Shown: positions 50,718 through 64,000 of the stretch, piece after piece
Position numbering within the stretch: the first letter of the stretch is position 1
Layout of the letters: the number at the start of each line of letters is the position of its first letter
Source of the DNA: Bursaphelenchus xylophilus
Taxonomy: Eukaryota; Nematoda; Chromadorea; Rhabditida; Aphelenchoididae
Assembly: GCA_904066235.2 (NCBI GenBank)
Contig: CAJFCV020000001.1
Location: 1,612,001 to 1,676,000, forward strand
Reading direction: 5' to 3'
Length of the DNA stretch: 64,000 nucleotides
Notes under the pieces: generated by a model
The model's input: only the letters and a program-made list of their open reading frames with translations
Told to the model about the DNA's origin: nothing
The model's database searches: none
Made by a program: the position numbers and the translations under genes

Positions 50718-52535
50718 TTACTTTGGATCATTATCCACGCAGCTGGCATCTCCGCCACCTTCATTATCGCTGTCACCTCCTCCATTATCATTGTCGCCGT
50801 CTTGGTCTTGAGAAGGGATCGTTGAATCGCACAACCCACAAGTCTGTGGACACTCCTCTTTCAATATTTTAATGTACTCTTTTCGGTTGCACAGCACCTT
50901 CACATCGGGTCTTTGACAGTCGGTCGTCGTATCTACAGCACCATTCGCGCATGGGGCTAAAAAATGGGTCGTTGTTTTTGAAGGGGTGTTTTTGAGAGGT
51001 CCAGGGATCATGTGGATTAATTCCGCGTGTTTTGTATTTATTAATGCTATAGTTTATGCCAGTAGCGCTGCTTGCGTTGAAAAGTTCGGACAATCCTTTT
51101 GCCGCGGGTAAACACGCATGTCGCTTGCGTAGAAACGAAAAATTGCCGCGACAATGCAAAAAAATTTAAAAAAATGCATGATGCAAATTGCAAATTCGGA
51201 GCGCGATTAGTATAAGTCTGTCGGGAAAATAATGAGCACAATGCCGTTGCACGTCAATCGAGGGCATTTCCTGAACCGTTTCGAAACTTCGTACCGTTTT
51301 CATTGATTTAAAAGAGAGGCGAAATGTCGCGAAATTATCGGCACTTTTTCTCGCCCGAAATAAATAATTGTTTTTTCTCGATAAAAGAAGAAAGATAAGA
51401 AAATGCGTTTTTATCGGATAGTGACATTTCGTTTTGAACGAATCACCAAAAAAGGGGCGGGAAATTTTTTCCTCTATTTTGGATTGACCTGCGTTGCGCC
51501 AATCGCGTCGTTGAAGTGAAAAGCAATTTGTTTTTGCAGCGGCGGTGTTGCAATTTTTGATGCGACGGGGTGATCATTATTTTCCCAGCATGCTGATAGT
51601 AACCTTTACGCTGTATTGCGGTGGTCAGCGCAAAACGCCGCAAACAAATCAGTAAAGATAAACTTACTAGCTGCGGCGGGAGTCGTGGGTGTAGTGGGCG
51701 TGGTGGGAGTCGTAGGGGTTGTGGGAGTAGTCGGTGTTGTGGGTGTAGTCGGCGTTGTAGGTGTGGTTGGCGTTGTAGGTGTGGTTGGCGTGGTCGGAGT
51801 CGTAGGCGTTGTTGGAGTAGTGGGCGTCGTCTGAGTAGTAGGTGTTGTCGGTGTGGTAGGTGTTGTAGGCGTGGTAGGTGTTGTAGGCGTCGTTGGTGTA
51901 GTCGGAGTTGTAGGCGTAGTTGGAGTAGTGGGCGTCGTTGGCGTAGTAGGTGTTGTTGGCGTTGTAGGTGTTGTGGGCGTAGTCGGAGTGGTAGGAGTAG
52001 TTGGAGTAGTTGGAGTCGTCGGTGTTGTGGGAGTAGTAGGTGTTGTTGTAGGCGTTGTGGGTGTTGTAGGCGTGGTAGGTGTTGTGGGAGTAGTAGGTGT
52101 TGTTGTAGGCGTTGTGGGTGTTGTAGGCGTCGTTGGTGTAGTCGGAGTTGTAGGCGTTGTCGGCGTGGTGGGAGTAGTATCTTTTGGTGGTGTACAACAA
52201 TATTTCTTCCCTCCCACATCCTCACAAACGAACTTGCCCACGACGCAAGTTTTTCCCATGAGACAGGCTGTAATATTACAAAAATTGAATAAGCAATGGA
52301 TTTATTCTTTCGTATTTTACAAGTTTTAATTTAAACAGCCTGGGTTTAGTCTGGGTTTACTAATGACAAGTCTGCCAAAGACCAAGCAGCACGTTCCTTC
52401 CCAATTTCCCCCTGCTCACTTACGCACAACCGCCATTGAGCCGGACCGGCACTTCTTCTTGAACATGTCCCCAAATCCACATTTTACCGCAGTGATTTGC
52501 GAAAATACGATTAGAAATATCAAAAAATTTCTCAT
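50718..52535 (-). CDS. Secreted Thr-Pro-repeat ShKT protein, gene J (longest repeat)
   Basis: Exons 52535-52424, 52267-51668 and 50956-50718, phase 1, 316 residues. Signal peptide MRNFLIFLIVFSQITAVKCG, then CLMGKTCVVGKFVCEDVGGK.. and YCCTPPKD, then about 50 Thr-Thr-Pro triplets with only scattered substitutions, ending PAAAS. One ShKT domain follows (CANGAVDTTTDCQRPDVKVL.. ending CPQTCGLC) and a Gly/Asp/Glu tail. The exon 3 acceptor is TTTTTTAG instead of TTTTTCAG. The repeat DNA runs open on the other strand as Gly-Val-Val, which is only an echo. Intron 2 contains the nested MITE pair (51213-51600). Confidence 0.82.
51213..51600. mobile_element. MITE-A copy split by MITE-2
   Basis: Left part 51213-51249 (AAGTCTGTCGGGAAAATAAT to GCCGTTG) and right part 51492-51600 (CGTTGCGCCAATCGCGTCGT to CAGCATGCTGATA) together make one MITE-A. 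Confidence 0.8.
51250..51491. mobile_element. MITE-2, copy 1 (5-bp duplication)
   Basis: CACGTCAATC.. to ..GGATTGACCTG, 242 bp, flanked by CGTTG on both sides inside the MITE-A copy. The interior shares TTTCCTGAACCGTTTCGAAA and ACATTTCGTTTTGAACG with 62395-62632. A fragment is at about 35393-35480. Confidence 0.85.
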
Positions 52536-53266
52536 CGTTTGTAAACTTCAGAGCCTAACAAATTTTAGAATGTCATTCATGTCAAGTCGGGTTTTAGACC
52601 CAAATTTTTCGATTCTTTCAGTATTTGATTAGCTGTTTTCCGTCGGCAGAAACGTTTCAGCAACAAGGAAGACAACATATAAGTTTACTAATACATACAG
52701 GGTGGGCCACTCTAGAATTTTCCTTCCTCCTTCTTTGAATTTCTCCGCCGTGACTTTGCCGATGTATTTGAAATTTGGCTTTTCTGGGGCGGTGATTCGC
52801 CATTTGCAAAGCGTGAGTTTGAAGTTTTTCATCATTCTCCGAAATAAAGCTCCAACAAGGGAAGTGGTTGAAGTGTGACGTATATGTAATATTTATTGTA
52901 TTATTTTATAAACTTTGCACACACTTCGTGCATAAGCCATATATCAACTCTTGAAACTTTTAGCTCTCGCTTTCCAGGGAAACCTGAGATACTCAACAAT
53001 TTTTGTTTCCCAGAGAGTACCCGAAAAGTGGAGTGCAGTCAGTGAATGCCAGTTTCATTAGGAAAACAATTGATTTTTTTTTGAAAACATTCCCTCTACG
53101 GTAGGAATATCAATGAAACATTCTATACCTAATTTCGCTGAAAAGTTACACATTTTTTTTCCTGACTCTCAACATAAAAATTTTAGCATTTTCTGCAAAA
53201 CGCAAGCTTGGAGTCTCGCATATACATATGTGATTAAAATCTGTACCAAATTTCATCAAAATTTTC
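52536..53266. other. Upstream of gene J with a diverged Harbinger-like copy
   Basis: No shared 5' block is recognisable here beyond about 52640, unlike genes G and I. A decayed 449-bp-family copy occupies about 52857-53265 (GGGAAGTGGTTGAAGTGTGA to CAAATTTCATCAAAA). Confidence 0.45.
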
Positions 53267-53435
53267 TATCAGTTTGTCGGGAAAATAATGAGCGTAATAT
53301 TACTGGCCGATCGCGTCGCTGAAATGAAAAGCAATTTGATTTTCTCCGCGACACAATTCATTTTCTCATTGACGATGCGATTTTCGATGCGAAATTTTTC
53401 TTATTTTTTTTTAATTATTTTCCCGACAAACTGAC
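53267..53435. mobile_element. MITE-A, copy 10
   Basis: TATCAGTTTGTCGGGAAAAT start, GCGACACAATTCATTTTCTC core, AT-rich right part, end TTTTCCCGACAAACTGACA. Confidence 0.75.
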
Positions 53436-53595
53436 ATGTCAAGACATTTTGACCCTCCGACTACAAAGATTTGATCGTATTTGCAACAAACTTCATTTGG
53501 TAAAACATTTTATTGTTAAGTTTACAACAAACGAATAACAAAAACAGTCGGCACGCTTTATGACCAAGCCGCCGGAACGTTGGAGCGTTTACAGT

Positions 53596-56464
53596 TTAGG
53601 ACTTCTGGGCTTTCTTGGCGACGGTACCCTCGCGGAATCCGTTTCTGAAAATGATTACTCATTATTAGAATATACAGTATGCGTCATAATTATAACCGCA
53701 CTTTAAAAATGAGTGTAACTTTTGTGATTGTGAATAGAAATGTGTCATATTTGGCACCAATGTGCATCAGTGTACTAGAAATGATGTCCCAAAAAATTAT
53801 TTTGAAGAGTTTCCGTATTTTAGAGAAAAGCTGCATAAACCAAAATTATGATACTTTTCGGTGTCGCAAAATTATAACCGCACTTGCGAATTTGGGGTAT
53901 TACCCTAATAAAAACAAAGGATATCAATAACTGATGTTTAGTTACGCTCCCTGAGGCCTCAATAACGCCCATCACACGACCCGAAACCCTCTGGGCAATT
54001 TTTTTTGGCGCATCCTGACCCATCTTGTCCCTGAATCGGAAAACGGCAGATTTTCGCGCAGTAAGACCGTTGGGCCCAAGTTGTGAGGAACTTTCTGGTC
54101 GCCTCGGAAGCTTTTAACAATTCTAAATGTTATGGCAGACAAAAGTTTACCACTGCTTCTGGTTGAAGAGAAATAATCCGCCGGACTGCTAACTCCGCCA
54201 TCTCTGGGGTTCACTTAAATCAAGAACTGAGCTTCATTAGTAGCGGAAGCACCGTGCTGAGGGTCGGAAAACACAGCGACGTCATCATAAGGTATTATGT
54301 GAAGCTGTGACCCCAGCTGACCCCGGTCTTCGGCAATCCACAGCCGAAACTTGCCAAGGAGACATTAACAACAGAGGTTGATTAGTGGAAGGTCGCTGAA
54401 ACCGACGTTAGACCGTTGCAATACCATATTCCTTGTGTATTGCGTAGTCACACGATGCCCTGACGGTTTTACATACCAGTGGCATGACATTAAAAACGTA
54501 TCGCGTCGCTTCTCGTGTCGTAATTATAGAGGCCGCCCGTTGATGACTTGGGGCGCCTTCAAAAAAGCCGGTGGCCTTCCGTCCGCGGCCACAGCAACTC
54601 AAATGAATAGCTTCGAGTACTACGAAGTCTTAGGCGAAGATCTGGTTCCGTACTGGCAATCTGGGTATACTTTTGTTGGAGAATGCCCACGTCCACCATA
54701 GCAGGTCGACATACCAGTTCCTTTGACAGCAAGGCGTTTGCCACCATAGACTCGCTCTCATATTCCCTGGGTTTAAATCCGATAGGAAACTTGTGGGGCC
54801 TCCTCGCCCGTTGATTACATCGCTACAACAAGCAGTATTCTACCGTAACTAAGCGAAAATCTGCCGTTTTCCGGTTCAGGGACAAGATGGGTCAGGATGC
54901 GCCAAAAAAATTTGCCCAGAGGGTTTCGGGTGGTGTGATGGGCGTTATTGAGGCCTCAGGGAGCGTAACTAAACATCAGTTATTGATATCCTTTGTTTTT
55001 ATTAGGGTAATACCCCAAATTCGCAAGTGCGGTTATAATTTTGCGACACCGAAAAGTATCATAATTTTGGTTTATGCAGCTTTTCTCTAAAATACGGAAA
55101 CTCTTCAAAATAATTTTTTGGGACATCATTTCTAGTACACTGATGCACATTGGTGCCAAATATGACACATTTCTATTCACAATCACAAAAGTTACACTCA
55201 TTTTTAAAGTGCGGTTATAATTATGACGCATACTGTATAAAGTAAGGTTTTTTAAATTATAATATAAAAATAGGCTTAAATGGGCACTTGTGGCTGGGAA
55301 AAGTTGTAAAAAATGATGAAGCTGTTAGACAACAGAGAAATGGGGATTTTTGGAAGTAAGAGTTAATTTAAATTAAAATAAAACTTATTTAAAGTAGTCC
55401 GTTTGCAAAGCTGCTAGAGATATTTTTTGGCGTTTCACTGAACAGAAAAGGCCAAGTTGCGAGCGACAGCCGAAAAAAAGCCTATTGCACGGTACAGCAC
55501 AGTGCAAAATGAACTTTTGTTTTCTCACAGTGCATTCCGCGAAAATCACTCCAGCGACATTGCGAGCGGAATAGTAAAGAGCCGTTTTGATGTTCAATAT
55601 GAAAGGTTTAGACTGATTCTTTGGTCAAAACGATTATTTTTTGACCACGAAATTTTTGATGACTATATCATTTTGAGTGAAATTTTAGGGTACTCCAAAG
55701 CATTTTAAATTTGTGTAATTCAAAAGTAAGTTCAAAACAAGCAATACAAGATTTTTATAGAGTGGTTTTTTAGGCAAAAATTAGATTCTTGTGAGAGAAG
55801 TTAGTAAGAAAATTATTTTTCACCGCCTAAATTTTTGTGTCGCAAAGGATTTACTGTATTTTTAAGGTCATCAGAGTCCCCGCAAGGGAAATTAGAATAG
55901 ATCAAAAAGCGATAGGACTCAACTGAGGGAAACTGTAATCGCTTTTTTATCAGTCTGTCGGGAAAATAATGAGCACCATGTCGCTGTGCCAATCGCGTCG
56001 CTGAAGTGAAAAGCAACTTGATTTTCTCCGCGACACAATTCATTTCCTCATCGGCGATGTGATTTTCGATGCGACAGAGCGCTTATTATTTTTCCGACAC
56101 ACTGATATCCAAAATTACCCGATCTACAACAAACGTGCGGGGTTTCACAAGGAAAAAGACCTGAGCTTCACCACAACCTCGTTACAGCCTCTAAGCGCCC
56201 TAAACTTGCAAATAAAAACGCTGAGTAAAAATTTCCTCACCTGAACTTGCGCTGGACCTCCTTGAGATGGCGCTGACGGCCAGTGCCGGTGGTTCTTCTG
56301 CGGATCGACTTGACCGACCACTGGAAGGTGCGCTTGCGGGCGGCGGGGAACCCGCACGACGAGCAGGTGTGCTTCTGGATGTGGTAGGAGGAACGACCGC
56401 AGCGACGGCACAGGGTGTGCGTCTTGTTGTGGCGCTTACCAAATGAAGTGGTACCCTTGGTCAT
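53596..56464 (-). CDS. rpl-37: 60S ribosomal protein L37 (eL37), copy 1
   Basis: Exons 56464-56241 and 53644-53596, 90 residues. eL37 is a small basic zinc-binding protein of the large ribosomal subunit. The zinc motif is visible as [20 protein letters not shown] (residues 19-38), followed by [16 protein letters not shown]. It ends [15 protein letters not shown]. The 2.6-kb intron contains a Tc1-like element, a family-N MITE and a MITE-A. An acceptor (ATTGCAG) lies 7 nt before the ATG, fitting spliced-leader addition or a 5'UTR intron. A poly(A) signal is read at 53508-53513. Exon 1 is almost identical to copy 2, but exon 2 is not. Confidence 0.95.
53675..55235. mobile_element. Tc1-like element with about 320-bp inverted arms
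   Basis: CAGTATGCGTCATAATTATA and inverse, TA on both flanks, 1561 bp, in the intron of rpl-37 copy 1. The arms run 53675-53990 and about 54920-55235. The centre holds a decayed transposase. Confidence 0.85.
54378..54701 (+). pseudogene. Decayed Tc1-like transposase fragment
   Basis: [20 protein letters not shown].. followed by [15 protein letters not shown] resembles the middle of Tc1/Tc3-type transposases (GPDG..YYWHD.., GG..MVWGAF). Downstream frames are interrupted by several stops. The catalytic triad cannot be completed. Confidence 0.6.
55236..55394. other. Intron remainder, rpl-37 copy 1
   Basis: AT-rich intronic DNA between two mobile elements with nothing recognisable. Confidence 0.4.
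55395..55582. mobile_element. Family-N MITE in rpl-37 intron
   Basis: AGTCCGTTTGCAAAGCTGCT at the left and CAGCGACATTGCGAGCGGAA at the right, with CCTATTGCACGG and TCACAGTGCA inside. Confidence 0.72.
55949..56107. mobile_element. MITE-A, copy 11, rpl-37 intron
   Basis: Full copy with TATCAGTCTGTCGGGAAAAT and TTTTTCCGACACACTGATA ends. Confidence 0.82.
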
Positions 56465-56476
56465 TGTTTACCTGCA
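56465..56476 (-). promoter_or_regulatory. Splice acceptor 7 nt before rpl-37 copy 1 ATG
   Basis: The minus strand reads TTGCAG then GTAAACA then ATG. A match in spacing to copy 2 (TTCCAG, GTGAACA, ATG) suggests a spliced-leader trans-splice site. A cis 5'UTR intron is the alternative. Confidence 0.6.
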
Positions 56477-57812
56477 ATTTTTCGGATAATTTTGCAATTT
56501 TTTGAATGAAACAAGATACAGATGGAACCGAAAGTTGTTGGAGAGGAAATTTCAATATTATGTAAGCCATGTTTTGTTGGAAAAAATAAAAAAAAGACTT
56601 TTTTGAAGGAAAATGGGGAAAAAAATCAAAATTTTAGGGGTTCCTGGGGAAAAATTAAATTTGTTGCCCTTAAAAGGAATTCAGATCGGATGAAAGTTCT
56701 TACCAAGATTGTTACATACATTAGATTTATTTAATGTTCACCTAATTGCCTTAGGCAAAGCAAAAAATCGAGAAAATCATAAAATTATAAAAAATAAATT
56801 TTCTAAAAATCTGTAAATTTTGGGTTCCCACAGCAAAAAATGCTATTTTAATATACCTATAACATCGTAAAAATATCCATTTCATTTATTAGTAGCGGTT
56901 TTATCAACTATTTCGACAAGATTTTTTAAAAGTTTTTCATTTTTTTCATTATTTTCAACTATTTTTTTCAAATTGAAAACCCAAAAAATATGTTCTTCAA
57001 GCCTTTGGCTACTTACTCTGTAAAAATTTATTCAAATTCCCACAAAAATCGCCCTAAAATCCCATAAAATTGACAAAAAAATATTCGGAAAATATTCTTG
57101 GGTTGGAAAGAAAAATGTTTTAGAGAAAAAGTACCGTAATTTCCCCAGAATTTCCCTGATTTTCAAGGCCCGCGTATTTAAAAAGACCTTTTTGTTGGCT
57201 TAACGCGAAAACGAAGGCATCATAGTGAAGGGAAGCGAGGGTGCGTAGATATTTTTATATTAAGGAAGGTCTCTTCGGAGGGGGTGCGTACGTAAAACAA
57301 GGTCAAAGCGGGTGGAAAGGAGAAGAGGAGAGAAAAGTGCGCTTATGTTTTGTGGAGTAAAAACAATCATTTGTGATCTGAAAAGCCTTTTGAATCGTAC
57401 TAGGGGTTGAAAAGGTAAAATACGGTCGCTGAAAGTATTTGATGACAATTCGGGCCTAAAGTAATATAAAAAATGGCAAAATCAGAATAAAATTCAATTG
57501 TTTTTAACTTTATTGGATTAACCAAGGTGCAAAATGGCTACAATTCGCAAAAAAAATCAAATTAGTTTATAAAGATACTGTAATTTCGAAAATTTCAAGT
57601 TTTTCGCAATTATAATGCAAATTTTAGATATTCGAACGGACTATTTTGCCTGTAGTTGGCAGTAAAATCTAATAAATTCATGTAAATTTAATTTAAGCTC
57701 AATATTCACCTTTGTGATGACATTTTTAGTCATCATTTTGGCAAAAAATCGAAAAATTTTGATCTGATATACCTGAAATAATATTTTAACCAAAATTATT
57801 GTCCAAAACTAA

Positions 57813-58706
57813 CAAGGGCTCGGCAAAACCTCGTCCCCTGGTTTTATCTTGAAACATATACCATTCGAAAGAGCGTAAAAAAATGGTCTAGGATCACCTT
57901 GAATTAGCTGCTATTATCCACTTACGGGCTGGCTAGCGGGCATTTTTTAAAATTTCCAAATTGGATTTTGGAACTCTTTGCTTCTGAGACGTGAACGAGA
58001 TCGAAGAATCACTTTTCATATAAATATTAGTCATTTATGAGGTTGAACGCTTCAACCTATGTTAAAAAATACAAAAGGTTTTCTGAGTTTGAGCCATTCA
58101 GGTTGATGTACTCTATGAGTGATTGCGCGATGTTTTAGGTCCTGTAACTCAAGACAAACGAAGATGTTCCAAACATGTAAGACATTTTCAGACTCAATTT
58201 TTACGTACTTTCCGTTAGCGGGCATTCCTAGTAAAAATATGAAAGCCTTCGAAAGTTTCAACCACCCAGGATGTCCCACTACAAGGTCAAAGACGCCAAA
58301 ATAAAAAAAAACGAAAAAGTTGTAGTTTTTTCTTTTAAAATGGACCTGAGTATACGCAAAAGTCTAGTCAAAAATTAAACATAACTTTCTGACTCTATTT
58401 GTTCCATACTAGCCAGAAAAATAAAAAAATTCAAAAGAGGATTCGAACCTGCTTCGCAAGTCCTTGAGCAGCGCCTTTCCCCACTAGGCCACCAAAGCAC
58501 TGCTTCATTTTGCTTTTGAAACCGATCGCGTTTGTTTTCTCCAAAGAAGGGTGAGACTAGCCTAGAACTAAAAAATTCTCGCTAGCCAGCGCGTAAGTGG
58601 ATAATAGCAGCTAATAAAAGTTGCTTCTAGACCAGTTTTTTACGCTCTTTCAAATGGTATATGTTTCAAGGAAAAACCAGGGGACGAGGTTTTGCCGAGC
58701 CCTTGT
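57813..58706. mobile_element. 894-bp inverted-repeat element with tRNA-like unit
   Basis: ACAAGGGCTCGGCAAAACCT and its inverse, with arms of about 130 bp, also sharing AAACATATACCATT.GAAAG and CTGCTATTATCCACTTACG. The right part holds a tRNA-like sequence (about 58433-58505, minus) whose T stem is mispaired. No transposase. Confidence 0.72.
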
Positions 58707-59254
58707 AAGTTTTATTTTCAAAAATTATTTAAAATCCTTCATTCAGCTTTTTTTACATTCTTTTTTTGCAATTTGGCTCATCAATTTGCCCAAATTTGGC
58801 TGTGGAACAGAACGCCAAGAAATTGAAATTTGAATTCGCGCCAAACTGAGGATCAGGATTACGGTCGGATGGGATTGCACAAAGCTTATTTTTGACATTT
58901 TTTTGCAAAATTTGGGAAGTTGTTGTTGTTCTAGATGTATTTTGATTGATTTCGGGGATATTTTTTGATTTTTTTCGAGGGCTTTGGCTATATTATCCAT
59001 GGTCTTGATGGTCTACTAATTTTTGAGTTGACATTTTATCGATTTTTTGGTGTTTTTGCTCTGTTACAGCTGGAGAAGACCATGGATAATATTTTGAAAA
59101 AGTTTTTTGATGTTTTATAGCGTCTTTCTGTCTTATTTTTGCAACGTATAGTATTTTAGGTATCAATCTCAATGTTCTTTGAAAATGTTTGTTTTTTCTT
59201 GAAATTTCGCGCGGAAAACTGTTGAATAATATTGCTGAGAGGTTATTCTTTCTA

Positions 59255-59267
59255 TTCCAGGTGAACA
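59255..59267 (+). promoter_or_regulatory. Splice acceptor 7 nt before rpl-37 copy 2 ATG
   Basis: TATTCCAG then GTGAACA then ATG. The same spacing as copy 1. Likely spliced-leader acceptor. Confidence 0.6.
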
Positions 59268-59963
59268 ATGACCAAGGGTACCACTTCATTTGGTAAGCGC
59301 CACAACAAGACGCACACCCTGTGCCGTCGCTGCGGTCGTTCCTCCTACCACATCCAGAAGCACACCTGCTCGTCGTGCGGGTTCCCCGCCGCCCGCAAGC
59401 GCACCTTCCAATGGTCGGTCAAGTCGATCCGCAGAAGAACCACCGGCACTGGCCGTCAGCGCCATCTCAAGGAGGTCCAGCGCAAGTTCAGGTAAGATTT
59501 TCGTTTTTTGTTGGTTTTTTAGGTGCTTTGAGGAAATTTTTGGGATTGTATAGTTAGAATAAGGTGGTTTCGGGGGTAAAATACGTGTACTCGTATTCGG
59601 ACTTTGTTGTACATCTCCATTTTTGCAAAATCTTTGAGGAACCGACAAGGACAATATAATTTTTGGTCTAAAAATTTATGTGGTTTCTGATTCTTTCCTA
59701 AAACGTCTTAGAAAGTCTTCTGAGTTGCATTTACGTCCAATTAATTTCCAAAACAAAGCGATATTGCACTAAGCAGATCACTTCCGATTTCTATTTCCTT
59801 TGCAATAATCTTGCCGAATGTTATATAATAGCAACTAAAATATCAGTTGAGAGATGGGTTCGCAATTTATGAAATTTTTTTGCCATTCTAATATATTTTT
59901 CTTTGCAGAAATGGATTCAGAGAAGGTACCGTTGCCCAGAAGAAGAGCAAAACCTCCGCCTAA
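59268..59963 (+). CDS. rpl-37: 60S ribosomal protein L37 (eL37), copy 2
   Basis: Exons 59268-59491 and 59909-59963, 92 residues, ending [17 protein letters not shown]. The same zinc motif as copy 1 (CRRC at 19-22 and CSSC at 35-38). GTAAGA donor, TTTGCAG acceptor, and AATAAA at 59985-59990, 22 nt after the stop. Exon 1 differs from copy 1 by a single silent base (CAA/CAG, Gln), while the introns and final exons differ strongly. The DEAD-box gene starts 333 bp further on in the same direction. Confidence 0.96.
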
Positions 59964-59984
59964 GTTTCTTGTTATTTTTGAATG

Positions 59985-59990
59985 AATAAA
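59985..59990 (+). terminator. Poly(A) signal of rpl-37 copy 2
   Basis: AATAAA 22 nt after the stop codon. Confidence 0.7.
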
Positions 59991-60295
59991 TGGTTTTTGA
60001 ATGAATTTCACTTGACTTTTGATTTGTTTGAGTTGTATTTTATATTATCCATGGCTAGAGTGATCAGTTTTTGGGGTATCCTAGTTTTTCTCGTTTCCGT
60101 GAAGATTGCGAGATAATTTTTTCTCAGCGTATGCTAATTCGTGCCACGTTTCGTGGGTATAAATTCGGTATAAATGCAAATTTCGCTCATTTTCCACTTG
60201 CATCGATCAAGTGGGTAGCTGGGTTCCGGATCGTCGTTGGAACAGACCGAGGGTGTTCCCAAGAGACTTTGACTTGATTGGCTTTCACTTGAGAC

Positions 60296-64000
<3,705 letters not shown>

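Larger units (their letters stand above)
56465..59260. other. Intergenic region between divergent rpl-37 genes
   Basis: The 2.8 kb should contain the promoters of both ribosomal genes. Apart from the inverted-repeat element at 57813-58706 nothing else is assignable. Open frames have no domains. Confidence 0.5.

Noticed and set aside
51668..52160. CRISPR-like direct repeats
   Set aside because: A coding minisatellite with 9-bp units, no spacers and no leader. The genome is eukaryotic.
51443..52225. Arg/Gln/Leu-rich minus frame of 260 codons, and Asn-Tyr-Asp frames beside it
   Set aside because: Alternative frames of the same 9-bp repeat. The Thr-Thr-Pro frame joins in phase to the signal peptide and the ShKT exon.
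51616..52329. Long plus-strand frames of Gly-Val-Val repeats, also at 21889, 26049, 35650, 37664, 43214 and 45170
   Set aside because: They are the reverse strand of the Thr-Thr-Pro arrays of spliced minus-strand genes. They have no start context or splice signals of their own.
58433..58505. tRNA gene candidate (minus strand, near Leu type)
   Set aside because: Has a B-box-like GGTTCGAATCC and a D-arm-like segment, but the T stem is mispaired and the acceptor ends do not pair. Treated as a tRNA-derived part of the surrounding inverted-repeat element.

Overview
The window looks like nematode genomic DNA. The genes are intron-rich with GT..AG introns that often end in TTTCAG. An acceptor lies 7 nt before the start codon of both rpl-37 genes, as expected for spliced-leader addition. 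There are arrays of secreted ShKT-domain proteins, a DD34D mariner, Tc3/Tc1-like elements and a very dense load of short inverted-repeat elements. The species cannot be fixed from the sequence alone. All exon models were built by reading splice sites and checking that phase is kept from exon to exon.

Layout. 1-7.0 kb holds repeats and a tRNA-Leu. 7.0-10.6 kb is a six-exon BTG/Tob gene. 11.1-14.3 kb is an unrecognised six-exon gene on the minus strand. 14.6-19.4 kb is repeats, including a Tc3-like element with about 575 bp inverted arms. 19.6-52.5 kb is a cluster of secreted, Thr/Pro-repeat ShKT genes in three subfamilies: A-D (minus; A and B intact, C and D broken), E and F (plus, intact, plus a third copy overwritten by a mariner), and G, H, I, J (minus; G, H, J intact, I broken). 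Short C-terminal ShKT exons of a fourth type lie between them. 53.6-60.0 kb holds two divergent rpl-37 genes. 60.3 kb to the right edge is a p68-type DEAD-box helicase gene that runs out of the window.

The ShKT cluster acts as a transposon trap. Because the copies are recent paralogues, an empty site in one copy defines the exact ends and target duplication of an insertion in another. On that basis I can delimit a TTAA-flanked 1.8 kb inverted repeat carrying Pol III boxes, GC-rich hAT-like elements with 8-bp duplications, and TA-flanked elements. Elements with 3-bp TAA (Harbinger-like) and 5-bp duplications are delimited from their own flanks and from nested insertions.

How the genes work together. 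The ribosomal, helicase and BTG/Tob genes are ordinary housekeeping or developmental genes and show no link to the cluster. The A-D and G-J genes share an upstream block but carry different first exons, so different secreted N-termini have been joined to common ShKT and Thr-Pro modules under one promoter type. A role at the cuticle or surface, or in defence, is only an inference from the family.
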